A DNA stretch of 16,728 nucleotides, taken from the NCBI GenBank assembly GCA_043777595.1, contig JAYWHT010000031.1:1-16728 (forward strand), read 5' to 3'. Source of the stretch: JAYVJH01 sp043777595. Its GTDB lineage: Bacteria > Bacteroidota > Bacteroidia > Cytophagales > Spirosomataceae. Below are positions 1-8,400 of this stretch, one piece after another; the stretch's first letter is position 1, and every line of letters starts with the position of its first letter. The translations under genes and the position numbers were made by a program. The notes below the pieces were generated by a model that made no database searches, was not told the origin of the DNA, and saw only the letters and a program-made list of their open reading frames with translations.

Positions 1-97
1 ATCGTTCAGTTAAGAGTTCGGTGAAGACACCAAACTCGGTTGGCTACCGTGGTTTGTGTCTTCACAAACCACTTATTTTCTTAACTAAACGATATTG
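1..97 (+). repeat. Structured MITE/REP-like repeat, copy 1
   Basis: This copy matches the reverse complement of 5202-5298 at 96 of about 97 positions; the single mismatch is at position 93. Positions 1-15 and 79-93 are terminal inverted repeats (14 of 15 pairs). Inside are three hairpins: 20-31 (GGTG, loop AAGA, CACC), 37-49 (CGGT, loop TGGCT, ACCG) and 49-72 (10-bp perfect stem, loop TCTT). The bases at 21-30 are also the exact reverse complement of 56-65, so the first and third hairpins can pair in an alternative fold. The left end may be cut by the window edge. It lies upstream of the desaturase-like gene. No ORF is present. A non-autonomous mobile element or a REP-type repeat is the best guess. 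Confidence 0.8.
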
Positions 98-231
98 GCT
101 TATAAATTCAACTATTTGCGTTATTTTCAATGTTTAATACTAAAATCTCTTTACTACTTAATTGATTATTAAATAATTACATAGTTTTCTACTGTTCGTT
201 TTTTGCTATTCATTACCTAAACGCCCTCAAC

Positions 232-1482
232 ATGACCTCTATTTTACTCCAAGCCCCTGCCATAGAAGGCAATATTTATGCCATCATTGCACCCATCGCA
301 CTGGCTTTTATGGCATTAGAAATTGGCCTAAATTGGTACTACAAAAAAGGGCTTGTGAGTTTTCAAGAAGCCATTGCCAACTTTGCAACTGCCATCGGTA
401 ACCAAACCACCAATGTACTTGTTGCGGCTGGGGTATTTGTGGTTTATGGCTATTTGTGGGTCAATTTTAGGCTTATTGAGCATATTGAGATGAACATCTG
501 GACGTACTTAATTTTGTTTTTGAGTATCGATTTTATTTTTTACTGGGTTCACCGCTGGGGGCATCATATCAATATCTTGTGGGCGGCACACTCGCCACAT
601 CACTCTGCCGAAGAAATGAATTTTTTTGTAGCCGTTCGTGCCAGCGTAACACAGCGGTTGTTTACTTTCTTTTTTTTCTGGCCGCTCGTCATTGTTGGTT
701 TCAAGCCAACCGATATTTATATGATTACGGGCATACATTTGTTTCAGGCGTTTTTGCACCATACCGAGCTAATCCGTAAACTTTGGACACCGATTGAGGC
801 CATTTTTACAACACCCTCCCACCACCGAGTACATCACGGTATGAATTTTAGGTATTTAGACAAAAACTTCGGTGAGTTTCTGATTATTTGGGATAAACTA
901 TTTGGTACTTTTGAAGAAGAAACCGACAAGGTAGTTTATGGAATGTACAGCCCACCCCAAAGCTGGAATCCTATCAAAATCTATTTTCATTATTATCAGA
1001 TTTTATGGAAAGATGCCGTCGATGCCCCCTACTGGACAGATAAAATCAAACTCTGGTTTATGCCCCTCGGCTGGCGGCCACGTGGCCTGCCCGACAAACC
1101 CGACTTGGTCGAAACCACGCCTCAAAACAAAGTACGTTACAGTTCTGTGATGTTTGAGGGCGCAAAACCTTACCTAATCTTACACTGTATTTTGAGCCTT
1201 GCGCTCATGATGCCTGTCATCAAAAGCAATTCTGACTGGTCGTTTGCCGAACGTTGGGTTGGGGCTGGGTTGCTATGGTTTCAGATTGTTAATTGGTCGG
1301 GTATTATGGAATCTAAGCACTGGGTTTTGATTTCTGAATTTGTACGAATAACCCTGACTGTTAGTGCATTTATAGTTTTTTCGAGCCTCTCTGGTCTTAT
1401 TGCTGCAAGCATCGTTGGTGTGGGCTTGCTATCGGTCGTTTGGTGTTGGCGATATTTTAAAACTACAACATTTACAATTTGA
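232..1482 (+). CDS. Sterol desaturase / fatty acid hydroxylase superfamily protein, alkylglycerol-monooxygenase-like
   Basis: This is a 416-aa integral membrane di-iron oxygenase. Three histidine clusters of the ERG3/fatty-acid-hydroxylase type are visible: HRWGHH at residues 107-112, HSPHH at 120-124 and HHRVHH at 197-202. A further HH lies at 176-177 in the context FLHHTELI. Hydrophobic segments occur around 15-35, 60-80, 90-106, 143-170 and in the C-terminal 100 residues. The order of motifs and the stretch after the third box (DKNFGEFLIIWDKLFGTFEE) resemble alkylglycerol monooxygenase (AGMO/TMEM195), which cleaves ether lipids, more than classical sterol desaturases. The substrate is inferred, not shown. 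The first ATG follows a 138-bp AT-rich leader downstream of repeat copy 1. The LpxH-like phosphoesterase gene starts about 50 bp downstream, which suggests a shared lipid-related role. Family call is firm; the AGMO assignment is moderate. Confidence 0.88.
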   Translation: MTSILLQAPAIEGNIYAIIAPIALAFMALEIGLNWYYKKGLVSFQEAIANFATAIGNQTTNVLVAAGVFVVYGYLWVNFRLIEHIEMNIWTYLILFLSIDFIFYWVHRWGHHINILWAAHSPHHSAEEMNFFVAVRASVTQRLFTFFFFWPLVIVGFKPTDIYMITGIHLFQAFLHHTELIRKLWTPIEAIFTTPSHHRVHHGMNFRYLDKNFGEFLIIWDKLFGTFEEETDKVVYGMYSPPQSWNPIKIYFHYYQILWKDAVDAPYWTDKIKLWFMPLGWRPRGLPDKPDLVETTPQNKVRYSSVMFEGAKPYLILHCILSLALMMPVIKSNSDWSFAERWVGAGLLWFQIVNWSGIMESKHWVLISEFVRITLTVSAFIVFSSLSGLIAASIVGVGLLSVVWCWRYFKTTTFTI

Positions 1483-1531
1483 TAAAGTATTGGTAACGTT
1501 GAGGTAACGGTCATAGTCGAAATTTGTGTCT

Positions 1532-2356
1532 ATGAAAACCGTAACTCAATATCAAACCATTATCGTTTCGGACTTGCACCTCGGCACGGAGGGTTCAAAA
1601 GCCAAGCAGGTAGTTAGGTTTTTAAAACAAAATAGCTGCAAACGACTCATTCTAAACGGCGACATCATCGATGGCTGGCAACTAAAAAAGTATGGCTCTT
1701 GGAAAAAAAAGCACACCGCTTTTTTTAAGACTGTACTCAAAATGATGGACGAACACGACACCAAAGTAGTTTATCTGAGAGGCAATCACGACGATTTTTT
1801 AGAACAAATCATGCCCCTGCGCCTCGGCAAACAGTTTCAGATTCAGAGAGATTATATTTTAAAATCAGGCGAAAAACGATTTTTTATAACCCACGGCGAC
1901 GTTTTTGATAGCGTTACTACACATTTCAAATGGCTTGCCCACTTGGGCGACATTGGCTACACGTTTTTACTTTGGCTCAACAAATGCTATAACCTATACC
2001 GTACTTGGCGAGGGCTACCTTACTTTTCGTTGTCGGCGGTGGTCAAACAAAAAATAAAATTAGCCGTCAATTTTATATCTGATTTTGAAGAAAAAATAGT
2101 CGAGTTGGCCAAATCTCGCAACTGCGATGGCGTAATTTGTGGCCACATACACCAACCTGCCATCAGACAAATCGACGGGCTGATGTACATGAACTCGGGC
2201 GACTGGGTGGAGTCAATGACTGCCTTAGTCGAAGATTTTGACAATAACTGGAGTCTGGTTTATTACAACGAGTCAGACTTTGAGACCGACGACGACGACG
2301 CCGTTTCAGATTTTTTTGGTCTAAAAAACAGTACTAATTACCAAAAAGTAGGATAA
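1532..2356 (+). CDS. LpxH-like metallophosphoesterase (UDP-2,3-diacylglucosamine diphosphatase family)
   Basis: A calcineurin-like phosphoesterase of 274 aa. From the ATG at 1532 the metal-binding motifs are SDLHLG (D14, H16), NGDIIDGW (D44), RGNHDD (N85, H86, D87), THGD (H121) and GHIHQP (H205, H207), which is the full set expected. The order and spacing match the UDP-2,3-diacylglucosamine hydrolase group, which acts on lipid A precursors. Whether this copy is the essential LpxH or a paralogue acting on another lipid pyrophosphate or phosphodiester cannot be decided here. A GTG at 1526, two codons upstream, is an alternative start; I prefer the ATG because homologues generally begin close to the first strand. 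The C-terminus has an acidic run (DDDD near residue 250). The stop codon overlaps the start of the glycosyltransferase by one base, so the two genes are probably translationally coupled. Confidence 0.88.
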   Translation: MKTVTQYQTIIVSDLHLGTEGSKAKQVVRFLKQNSCKRLILNGDIIDGWQLKKYGSWKKKHTAFFKTVLKMMDEHDTKVVYLRGNHDDFLEQIMPLRLGKQFQIQRDYILKSGEKRFFITHGDVFDSVTTHFKWLAHLGDIGYTFLLWLNKCYNLYRTWRGLPYFSLSAVVKQKIKLAVNFISDFEEKIVELAKSRNCDGVICGHIHQPAIRQIDGLMYMNSGDWVESMTALVEDFDNNWSLVYYNESDFETDDDDAVSDFFGLKNSTNYQKVG

Positions 2357-3429
2357 TGAGTAAGTACCTATTTTTGGTTCAAGGCGAAGGCAAAGGCCAC
2401 CTCACCCAAGCCATTACATTGAGCCAACTATTGAGAGCCAACGGCCACCAAGTTGAGGTATTGGTTGGTAGTGCCAAAGACAGAGCTATTCCGAGTTTTT
2501 TTCTATCACAAATCGGTGCCAAAGTCGAGCAATATGTGAGTCCACAGTTTATTTTTGAGAAAGATGGCAGCATCAATTTTGCCAAAAACATTCTGTATCA
2601 CCTTCAATACACGCTTCGCTATTTTAGAAGCATAAAAGCCATTAACCAAACCGTAAAAATATACCAGCCACATACCATCGTCAATTTTTATGAGCTGCTT
2701 TGTGGTCTTTATAGTATCGTATATCGACCCCAAACCCCTATTGTTTGTGTTGGGCATCATTATTTGATGCTTCATAGCGATTTTATTTTTCCAAAAGGCC
2801 ACTGGCTCGACCACCAACTACTCAACCTCAGCACACGTTTTACGGCAGCCCGAGCCACTAAGTTGCTGGCTCTGTCGTTTAGGCCAATGCCCAATCAGCC
2901 CATCAATCGAGTAGTTGTAGTGCCGCCGCTTATTCGGCAAGAAATCGGCCAACTCACAATATCAGACGAGCCCTATTGGTTGGTTTACGTCAATTACCCA
3001 CATCTCATGGCCGACATCATCGAGTGGAGCGAAGCCAATCCGAGCATCAAGCTTTGTTGTTTTTGTAGTCATACTTATCCTACACCTGTTCATCAATACA
3101 GTAATAGCCTTGTTTTCAATGAATTGGACGGCACTAAGTTTTTACAAGCGATGGCTCGCTGCCAAGCACTCGTTACAACGGCAGGCTTTGAGTCGGTCTG
3201 TGAGGCCCTGTATCTGGGTAAGCCTGCGATGATGGTTCCTGTTCATTTTGAGCAAACCTGCAACGCCCTCGATGCCGAGCAGGCAGGTGCAGGAGTTGCT
3301 GCTCAACGTTTTGACCTGTCGGTACTCGCCGATTATTTGCCAAAACACAGCAACCAAGCCACACCACAATTTAGAGATTGGTACAACGGCAACAATGATT
3401 TGATTTTGAAAGAATTAGAAAGTATTTGA
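2356..3429 (+). CDS. Glycosyltransferase, MurG/GT28-like (GT-B fold)
   Basis: The 357-aa product has the two-domain outline of GT-B glycosyltransferases. The N-terminal strand and glycine loop read FLVQGEGKGHLTQA (residues 6-19), which corresponds to the acceptor-side G-x-G-K/G-H motif of MurG and related enzymes. The C-terminal nucleotide-sugar signature is around residues 275-305: TTAGFESVCEALYLGKP, followed by MVPVHFEQTCNA, matching the G-x-x-S-x-x-E-A-L-x-x-G-K-P and E-Q-x-x-N-A pattern of this group. It has no obvious transmembrane segment and probably acts at the inner face of the membrane. Its ATG shares an A with the stop of the upstream phosphoesterase (TAATG). The coupling suggests both act on one lipid substrate, for example glycosylation of a diacyl or ether lipid; that is inference. 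It runs convergently into the ABC gene, with 19 bp between the stops. Confidence 0.85.
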   Translation: MSKYLFLVQGEGKGHLTQAITLSQLLRANGHQVEVLVGSAKDRAIPSFFLSQIGAKVEQYVSPQFIFEKDGSINFAKNILYHLQYTLRYFRSIKAINQTVKIYQPHTIVNFYELLCGLYSIVYRPQTPIVCVGHHYLMLHSDFIFPKGHWLDHQLLNLSTRFTAARATKLLALSFRPMPNQPINRVVVVPPLIRQEIGQLTISDEPYWLVYVNYPHLMADIIEWSEANPSIKLCCFCSHTYPTPVHQYSNSLVFNELDGTKFLQAMARCQALVTTAGFESVCEALYLGKPAMMVPVHFEQTCNALDAEQAGAGVAAQRFDLSVLADYLPKHSNQATPQFRDWYNGNNDLILKELESI

Positions 3430-3448
3430 GGTCACAACTATTTGATTA

Positions 3449-4867
3449 TCAAGACACAAGCCGAAGGGTTTGCGTTATACAGTCGGGTATTTCGTCGGCG
3501 TAATGTGTAACATAAATCAGTGTGCGGCCACCGTCGGCGCATAGATTTTGTATAATATCTCTAAACAAACGACTTTGCGTTTGGTCAAGTCCTTGGCATG
3601 GTTCGTCCAAAATCAACATAGGTGGGTTTTTGACCAATGCCCTCGCCAACAATACCAACCGCTGCTGCCCAGTCGATATTTGTCCAAAATTTTGGTATGT
3701 TAATTTTTCTAATTGTAATAACTCCAATACATGCAGGGCTTGCGCTTTTTCAGTTTCGGCTACTGTAAACTTTACGCCCAATCGCTCAAATAGACCCGAA
3801 ACAACGACTTCAAAACAAGTATAATTTTTGGGGAAATAACTATGCAACTCAGGCGACACAAAACCGATATTGCGTTTGATGTCCCAAATACTCTCGCCTG
3901 TGCCACGCTTTCGGTCAAACAAGTCATAATCGTTGGCGTAGCCTTGCGGATTGTCGGCGGTGATGAGGCTCAACAATGTGGATTTCCCCGAACCATTTGG
4001 CCCCAAAACAGCCCACCTTTCACCCGCTGCCACAGTCCAATTTAGATTGTCTAATATCTTGTCCGTGCCGTACTTAATAGTTACGTTTCGCATCTGAACC
4101 GCTATTTTAAAATTAACAATAGGCTGATAATCAATTAAATTTGGTTTATCTTCGATGTCATTATTTGCCTGCATAACAGACCCAGACAAGTCTAAAATAT
4201 GTGTGATGTTGGTAGGTATTTCTCGGTGGCTACTTACCATAATAACCGTTACGCCCGCCTCCATGATGCCATTGAGTACGTTGTGCAACTGTTGGCGTGA
4301 GGCCACATCAAGGCCAATAAAAGGGTCGTCGAGAAGTAGTATTTTTGCTTTTTTGAGTAACGAATACGTTAGCAACACACGGCGGGTCTCGCCATTGGAG
4401 AGCGACGTGAGGTGGCGTTCGAGTAAGTGTTCGATTTGTAACGATTGGCAAGTTTGGAGCAGCGTTATTTCTGAAATTATATTGGGTAACAACCTGACCG
4501 AAAGTTCATTGACCGTACCCGCAGGCTTGACTTGATCTGTCAAAAACGCTCGGACGGTTGGGGCTAAGTTGGCATCAAAACCATTGTACCGTTGCTGGTA
4601 ATATTGCATAGCCGCTTTGACAACCCAATGACCAGAAAAATCACGAGGGACTTGAACAATATCAAAAGCCGATACATTTTTTTGAACACCCCCACTCACA
4701 ATACACCTTCCCATAAGAGCCTCCAAAAGCGTAGTTTTGCCACTACCCGATTGACCCAAAATTACCCAGTTTTCACCTCGTCTGACTGTCCAATTAAAAT
4801 CTTGAAAGATAACTTGGGCGTTTTTTTTGATGGTGATTTTGTCAAAACAAAACAATATTTCGGACAT
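3449..4867 (-). CDS. Double ABC-ATPase, ModF-like
   Basis: A 472-aa soluble protein made of two ABC ATPase domains in tandem, without membrane segments. Domain 1 has a Walker A GQSGSGKTT (38-46), a signature LSNGE (156-160) and a Walker B LLLDDP (177-182). Domain 2 has a Walker A GPNGSGKST (289-297), a signature STGQQ near 400 and a Walker B ILDEPCQGLD near 425. In domain 1 the catalytic Glu after Walker B is Asp, whereas domain 2 keeps Glu, so the two sites may be unequal in activity. Length and order match ModF/PhrA-type proteins, named for linkage to molybdate transport in Proteobacteria, but no molybdate permease or binding protein is nearby, so the molybdate role is not supported here. 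It starts 3 bp after the stop of the ABM-domain gene and is probably its operon partner. Confidence 0.88.
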   Translation of the reverse strand: MSEILFCFDKITIKKNAQVIFQDFNWTVRRGENWVILGQSGSGKTTLLEALMGRCIVSGGVQKNVSAFDIVQVPRDFSGHWVVKAAMQYYQQRYNGFDANLAPTVRAFLTDQVKPAGTVNELSVRLLPNIISEITLLQTCQSLQIEHLLERHLTSLSNGETRRVLLTYSLLKKAKILLLDDPFIGLDVASRQQLHNVLNGIMEAGVTVIMVSSHREIPTNITHILDLSGSVMQANNDIEDKPNLIDYQPIVNFKIAVQMRNVTIKYGTDKILDNLNWTVAAGERWAVLGPNGSGKSTLLSLITADNPQGYANDYDLFDRKRGTGESIWDIKRNIGFVSPELHSYFPKNYTCFEVVVSGLFERLGVKFTVAETEKAQALHVLELLQLEKLTYQNFGQISTGQQRLVLLARALVKNPPMLILDEPCQGLDQTQSRLFRDIIQNLCADGGRTLIYVTHYADEIPDCITQTLRLVS

Positions 4868-4870
4868 ATT

Positions 4871-5158
4871 CTAATCGTATTTTTCGACCGAAAAAGCCAA
4901 TGGTTTATCTGCAAACAACATTTTGGTTTTAGTCCAAACGGCCTTAAAAAACACAGAATTACGATAAGCATCGAGTGCCTCTGCATCGTCCCAATGGCTG
5001 TGTGTAACAAAAACATTGGGGCAGTCGATATCTTGCCAAAGCTCAACGTGCTGGCAACCAGCCATTGCTCTGATTGTGGGTTGGGAGTCTTTGAATATAT
5101 CCAAAAACGTGGCCACTTGGTCGGGCTGAAAGGTCATTCTGACGATTCTGATAAGCAT
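4871..5158 (-). CDS. Antibiotic biosynthesis monooxygenase (ABM) domain protein
   Basis: A 95-aa single-domain protein of the dimeric alpha+beta barrel fold. The N-terminal strand MLIRIVRMTFQPD, the helix around FLDIFKDSQPTIRAMAGC (residues 18-35), a central strand HVELWQDID, and the segment FVTHSHWDDAEALDAYRNS followed by FF (about residues 50-70) fit the ABM/YgiN family very well. Members range from quinol or aromatic monooxygenases to heme-degrading enzymes; heme-ligand assignment is not possible from sequence alone. It is the first gene of a two-gene - strand unit with the ABC ATPase 3 bp downstream. Its leader, about 40 bp, abuts repeat copy 2. Confidence 0.87.
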   Translation of the reverse strand: MLIRIVRMTFQPDQVATFLDIFKDSQPTIRAMAGCQHVELWQDIDCPNVFVTHSHWDDAEALDAYRNSVFFKAVWTKTKMLFADKPLAFSVEKYD

Positions 5159-5199
5159 TTATAGTTCTTTCGTTTTACGCAGAAAATATATATTGTTCT

Positions 5200-5304
5200 A
5201 TCAATGTCGTTTAGTTAAGAAAATAAGTGGTTTGTGAAGACACAAACCACGGTAGCCAACCGAGTTTGGTGTCTTCACCGAACTCTTAACTGAACGATGT
5301 TGAT
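5200..5304 (-). repeat. Structured MITE/REP-like repeat, copy 2 (inverted relative to copy 1)
   Basis: Positions 5206-5298 are the reverse complement of 1-93 with one mismatch (5206). The end symmetry extends beyond that core here: ATCAA at 5200-5204 faces TTGAT at 5300-5304, giving 21-nt terminal inverted repeats with 18 matches, so the full unit may be about 105 bp. The same three internal hairpins as in copy 1 are present. It sits in the divergent gap between the ABM gene (-) and the first TonB receptor (+), so it is not a terminator for either. No clear target-site duplication is visible outside the symmetric ends. Confidence 0.82.
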
Positions 5305-5391
5305 TTAAAAGTATTTAAACTAAAAATTCAATTACTAAATTTGCTCAGTTACTTAATATGTTACGTCTGAAAGTAAATAGTATTAAGGAAC

Positions 5392-5423
5392 GGAAAAAAT
5401 ATCGAAAAATTGCTATTTTTTCC
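5392..5423. promoter_or_regulatory. Inverted repeat directly upstream of the receptor promoter, possible operator
   Basis: GGAAAAAATA (5392-5401) and TATTTTTTCC (5414-5423) are perfect 10-bp arms with a 12-base centre. The right arm ends one base before the proposed -33 element, a usual place for an activator or repressor site. It does not resemble a Fur box. The AT-rich arms could also be chance. Confidence 0.35.
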
Positions 5424-5454
5424 TTGAATGTTAAAACAAAATACGTTTACTTTG
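5424..5454 (+). promoter_or_regulatory. Bacteroidota-type promoter for the first TonB receptor
   Basis: TTG at 5424-5426 and TTACTTTG at 5447-5454 are separated by 20 bases, close to the Bacteroidota consensus TTG-N19/20-TAnnTTTG, with one -7 mismatch. Transcription would start near 5461, about 30 bases before the ATG at 5493. Confidence 0.5.
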
Positions 5455-5492
5455 GTTTTCGATATTATACAATTCAATAAACCTAAAAACAA

Positions 5493-8400
5493 ATGAGAAA
5501 ATTAAGACTACTTTTTGCGACACTTACATTGTCGATGTGTGCAGCGACGCTGTCCATGGCCCAAAAAAACGTGTCGGGAAGAGTTACAGACGAACAAAAC
5601 GCACCGCTCATAGGAGCGACAGTAGCCATCAAAGGCTCGGGTAAGGGTGCTGTAACAAACATCAACGGCGAATATACCATTCAGGGGCTTGCTGGCGGTA
5701 GCTACAATCTGGTGGCTTCGTTTGTAGGTTTTGGTAGCACAACCAAAGCCATCGTTGTAGCAGATTCTGATTTAAAATCAGATTTTAAACTACAAGAAGA
5801 TGCCCTAAACATGAGTGAGGTCATTGTAACGGGTACTTTCGACCAGCGCACAAAATTAGAGTCGTCGGTGGCTATCTCGACACTTAATTCTAAAAACATT
5901 GAACAACGAATGCCCCGAAGCACTGGCGATTTACTACAATCGGTGCCGGGTATTTTTGTCGATAACTCGTCTGGCGAAGTCGGCAATCGTGTCATTGCGA
6001 GAGGTGTAGCTCCTGCTGGCAACGATCAGATAGGCTTTACTTATGTGAGTTTACAAGAAGAAGGACTGCCCGTGATGGGCGCACAAATGGGTTTTTCGGT
6101 TATTGATATGTTTCATCGGACTGACATCACCACCAATCGTGTAGAGGCCATTCGTGGCGGTAGTGCTGCCATTACGGCACCCAATTCACCAGGTGGTATT
6201 TTTAACTTTATTTCAAAAACAGGCGGTGTAAAATTTGCAGGATCGGCTCGTTTGCAAGGTGCTATGTATGGCAATGGCAAAGGCTTAGGTCGGTTCGATG
6301 CCGAGTTTGGTGGGCCATTGGCCAAAGGCTGGGCGTATCACATTGGCGGGTTTTATCGTAGCGATGGCGGCGCACGTACCACTCCTTTTCTTGCCAACGT
6401 AGGCGGTCAGATTAAGGCCAATATAAGCAAGCAGTTTGGCAAAGGAATGTTTAAGCTGTATGGTAAATTCTTGAATGATCAAAATTCATTTTTTAAAGAA
6501 ATAGCACTTCAAAACGACCTAACAAAGGGCTATCAAGGCGGCACCGACCCTGTGGATATTAACTATTCGACTACGTTCATTGACTTGAAATCTGACGTTA
6601 TTAGGTCTGACCAATTCCGTAAGGAAAACGCCACAAATCCAATCCGTACATTTGATGCCAAAAATGGTATTCAGAACAAATCATGGTCAGTAGGACTCGA
6701 CTATCAAACTGACTTAGGCAAAGGCTGGGGCTTGAACGTAAAAGCCAAAACAAGTAATTTTGACCAAGGTTACTTACAATACCAAGGCAATGTTACACTA
6801 CCTGTTGTACCGTCGCTCGTTGTGCCTAACAATCTGGGTTATTTGCAGTTTGGTGCAGGTGCTTTGGCAAGTGCAGGTACTTATGCCGCCGCTGGGGCAA
6901 CCGTGGGTGGGCAGGTTGCCAGTTCGTTCTTCCCCAGTGTGCTATCGCCGACTTATTATGATGCCCAAACTGGTGAGGTATTGGCCAAGGTCAATTTTGC
7001 TATACAAGGAGGTGCGCCAGTGGGTGTTCTTGACCCAAGTGTTCCGAACAAATTGGGTAAATACTTATTGGCAACAGTACCTCTAAATATGTACAACCAA
7101 ACACAAGACAACATTGCAGCACTCAATTTGAGCAAAGAAATAGGTAAACATCAGATGTCGTTTGGTGGGTACTATTCTACCACTACCATCAATACCCAGT
7201 GGTTTGCCGATGGGGTATTGAGTACTTTGGGGGCTAATCCTCGTGCCGTTCGAGTTGAGTTTCCTGCGCCACGCACTGCGCCAGCCGCAGTACAGGCTGT
7301 TCCTGCACTGACAGCGGCCTTTGGTGGTTTGTATGGTACAGGCAACTACCAAGCTACCGACCGCAACGGAATGGTACTACACAGTGGCTTGGCTTACACC
7401 ATCACCAAAAACACCTCAACTCTGGCTGCCGCCTACTTTAACGATGTCTGGAAGGCAACCGACAAGCTAACAGTTGATGTAGGACTTCGCTATGAGTCTG
7501 TGCGTCAAAACGGACAAAAAGAAGGCTGGCAAGGTGGCACAGCAGTAGGTGGTTTGGGTGGTATTGACAGAAACCCATTTACAACCTACGACCTCGGCTC
7601 TCGTGTATATAATGGACGTGTGTTTGAGTACGACAAATCTTACGATGCCGCAGGTAACGTTACTAACGCAGACGCATCTGGCGATGGTGATGGTTTTCAG
7701 TTCAATTATTTATCGTGGTCGTTGGGTGCAAACTACAAAATCTCTGACAAATCGGCCATTTATGTACGTGCCTCACGTGGTAACAAAGCCCCAGAGTTGG
7801 ACTATTATGCCAATAACTTTGTAAACATACCATTGGATAAAAAAGGTGTAATAGAAACCGTTACGCAGGCAGAGGTAGGCTATAAACTAAACTCAAAGAA
7901 AGCCTCGTTGTTTGTAACAGGTTTTTATAGCTACTTAGACAATGCACTGCTACAATTATTTATCTCAAACGGTGCGGCGAGTTTCTTTACCGATGCTACC
8001 TTCAATGCTACTCGTACTATTGGATTAGAAATTGAAAATATATTAAACCCAACCAATAAGTTTAGTATTCGTACCCACGCCACTATTCAAAACGCTGTCT
8101 ATGACCGTCTGTCGTACCAAAATACGGCAGGGTCTGTCAATTCAGCTTTGTTTTTTATGGAGAACTTCTCGGGCAATAAAGTCAAAGACGTGCCAGCGGT
8201 TATGGTCGATTTTACACCAAGCTATCGCATAGGCAAATTTACACCATACCTCAACTACCGCTGGTTTAGCGACCGCCAAGGCAACCGCCGCAACAGCGTT
8301 GTGCTACCTGCTTATGGTGTATTGGGCTTGGGTGTTACGGGCGATATTACCTCTAAAATATCGGTAGCCGTACAAGCAAGCAATATCTTGAACGATGCAG

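Larger units (their letters stand above)
5305..5492. other. Rest of the 334-bp divergent gap between the ABM gene and the TonB receptor
   Basis: The whole gap is 5159-5492. It holds repeat copy 2 (5200-5304), an AT-rich stretch with no ORF that I trust, an inverted repeat at 5392-5423 and a probable + strand promoter at 5424-5454. I found no RNA gene and no convincing - strand promoter for the ABM gene. Confidence 0.6.

Noticed and set aside
4592..5164. Long + strand open frame (190 codons) opposite the ABC and ABM genes
   Set aside because: It is antisense to two genes with clear protein motifs, its translation has no recognisable domain, and it covers the junction between them.
1..5304. 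Composite transposon bounded by the two repeats
   Set aside because: No transposase, integrase or resolvase is encoded between or in the repeats, and no target-site duplication is visible; kept only as a possible MITE-type pair.
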